DNA from: a bacterium
GTDB lineage: Bacteria; Actinomycetota; Acidimicrobiia; Spongiisociales; ZC4RG35
Length of the DNA stretch: 34,932 nt
NCBI GenBank assembly: GCA_024638655.1
Contig: JAHEJW010000026.1
Coordinates: 1-34,932, forward strand
Reading direction: 5' to 3'
In this document: positions 34,896 to 34,932 of the stretch, piece after piece
Layout of the letters: every line of letters starts with the position of its first letter
Position numbering within the stretch: the first letter of the stretch is position 1
The notes under the pieces: generated by a model
The model's input: the letters and a program-made list of their open reading frames with translations, nothing else
Databases searched by the model: none
Told to the model about the DNA's origin: nothing
Made by a program: the position numbers and the translations under genes

Positions 34896-34932
34896 CCATC
34901 AGGCAGTCGTACATCGCCCTGATAGCTGTTCT

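Overview
The window is about 35 kb of a high-GC bacterial chromosome, apparently from a deep-branching actinomycete. It may be an Acidimicrobiia-like lineage, but that placement is an inference from gene order, GTG/TTG starts, TANNNT -10 boxes, Thr-rich surface-protein stalks and actinobacterial-type sequences. No rRNA, CRISPR array, intact insertion sequence or prophage is visible.

Layout. Left edge: the 5' part of a helix-turn-helix protein gene (minus strand), divergent from a tRNA cluster Pro(TGG)-Gly(TCC)-Arg(TCT)-His(GTG) that ends in an intrinsic terminator. Then comes the proteostasis operon tig-clpP-clpX. From 4.0 to 7.8 kb are two genes for secreted, LPxTG-like surface proteins. Each is preceded by a homologous, covarying, structured RNA leader that I cannot assign to a known class. 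From 7.9 to 15.4 kb lie folC, ndk and the cell-elongation operon mreB-mreC-mreD-mrdA(PBP2)-rodA, in which the last four genes overlap at their start/stop codons. From 15.5 to 19.9 kb lie tdk, an RNase E/G gene, rplU, rpmA and obg.

From 19.9 kb the content becomes more accessory. It holds trkA-trkH for K+ uptake (minus strand), a MoxR ATPase/VWA protein pair like CoxD/CoxE, a lone receiver-domain response regulator, a molybdenum hydroxylase large subunit with a form-II CO-dehydrogenase-like motif but no adjacent small or medium subunit, an MFS transporter, a GNAT acetyltransferase, and two tandem GAPDH-family genes. One of these is canonical. The upstream one has lost the catalytic Cys and His. 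A degenerate M23 peptidase, nadD, rsfS and tRNA-Ala(GGC) follow. The right end carries an ArsR-VOC operon with a perfect palindromic operator. It is flanked by an imperfect 19-bp direct repeat that begins just past tRNA-Ala.

How it works together: most genes serve core growth, namely protein folding and turnover, envelope elongation, nucleotide and folate metabolism, ribosome assembly and RNA decay. The most unusual items are the paired RNA leaders before the surface proteins, the predicted GAPDH pseudoenzyme in front of gap, and a recurring TANNNT box 6-8 nt before start codons that suggests leaderless mRNAs.
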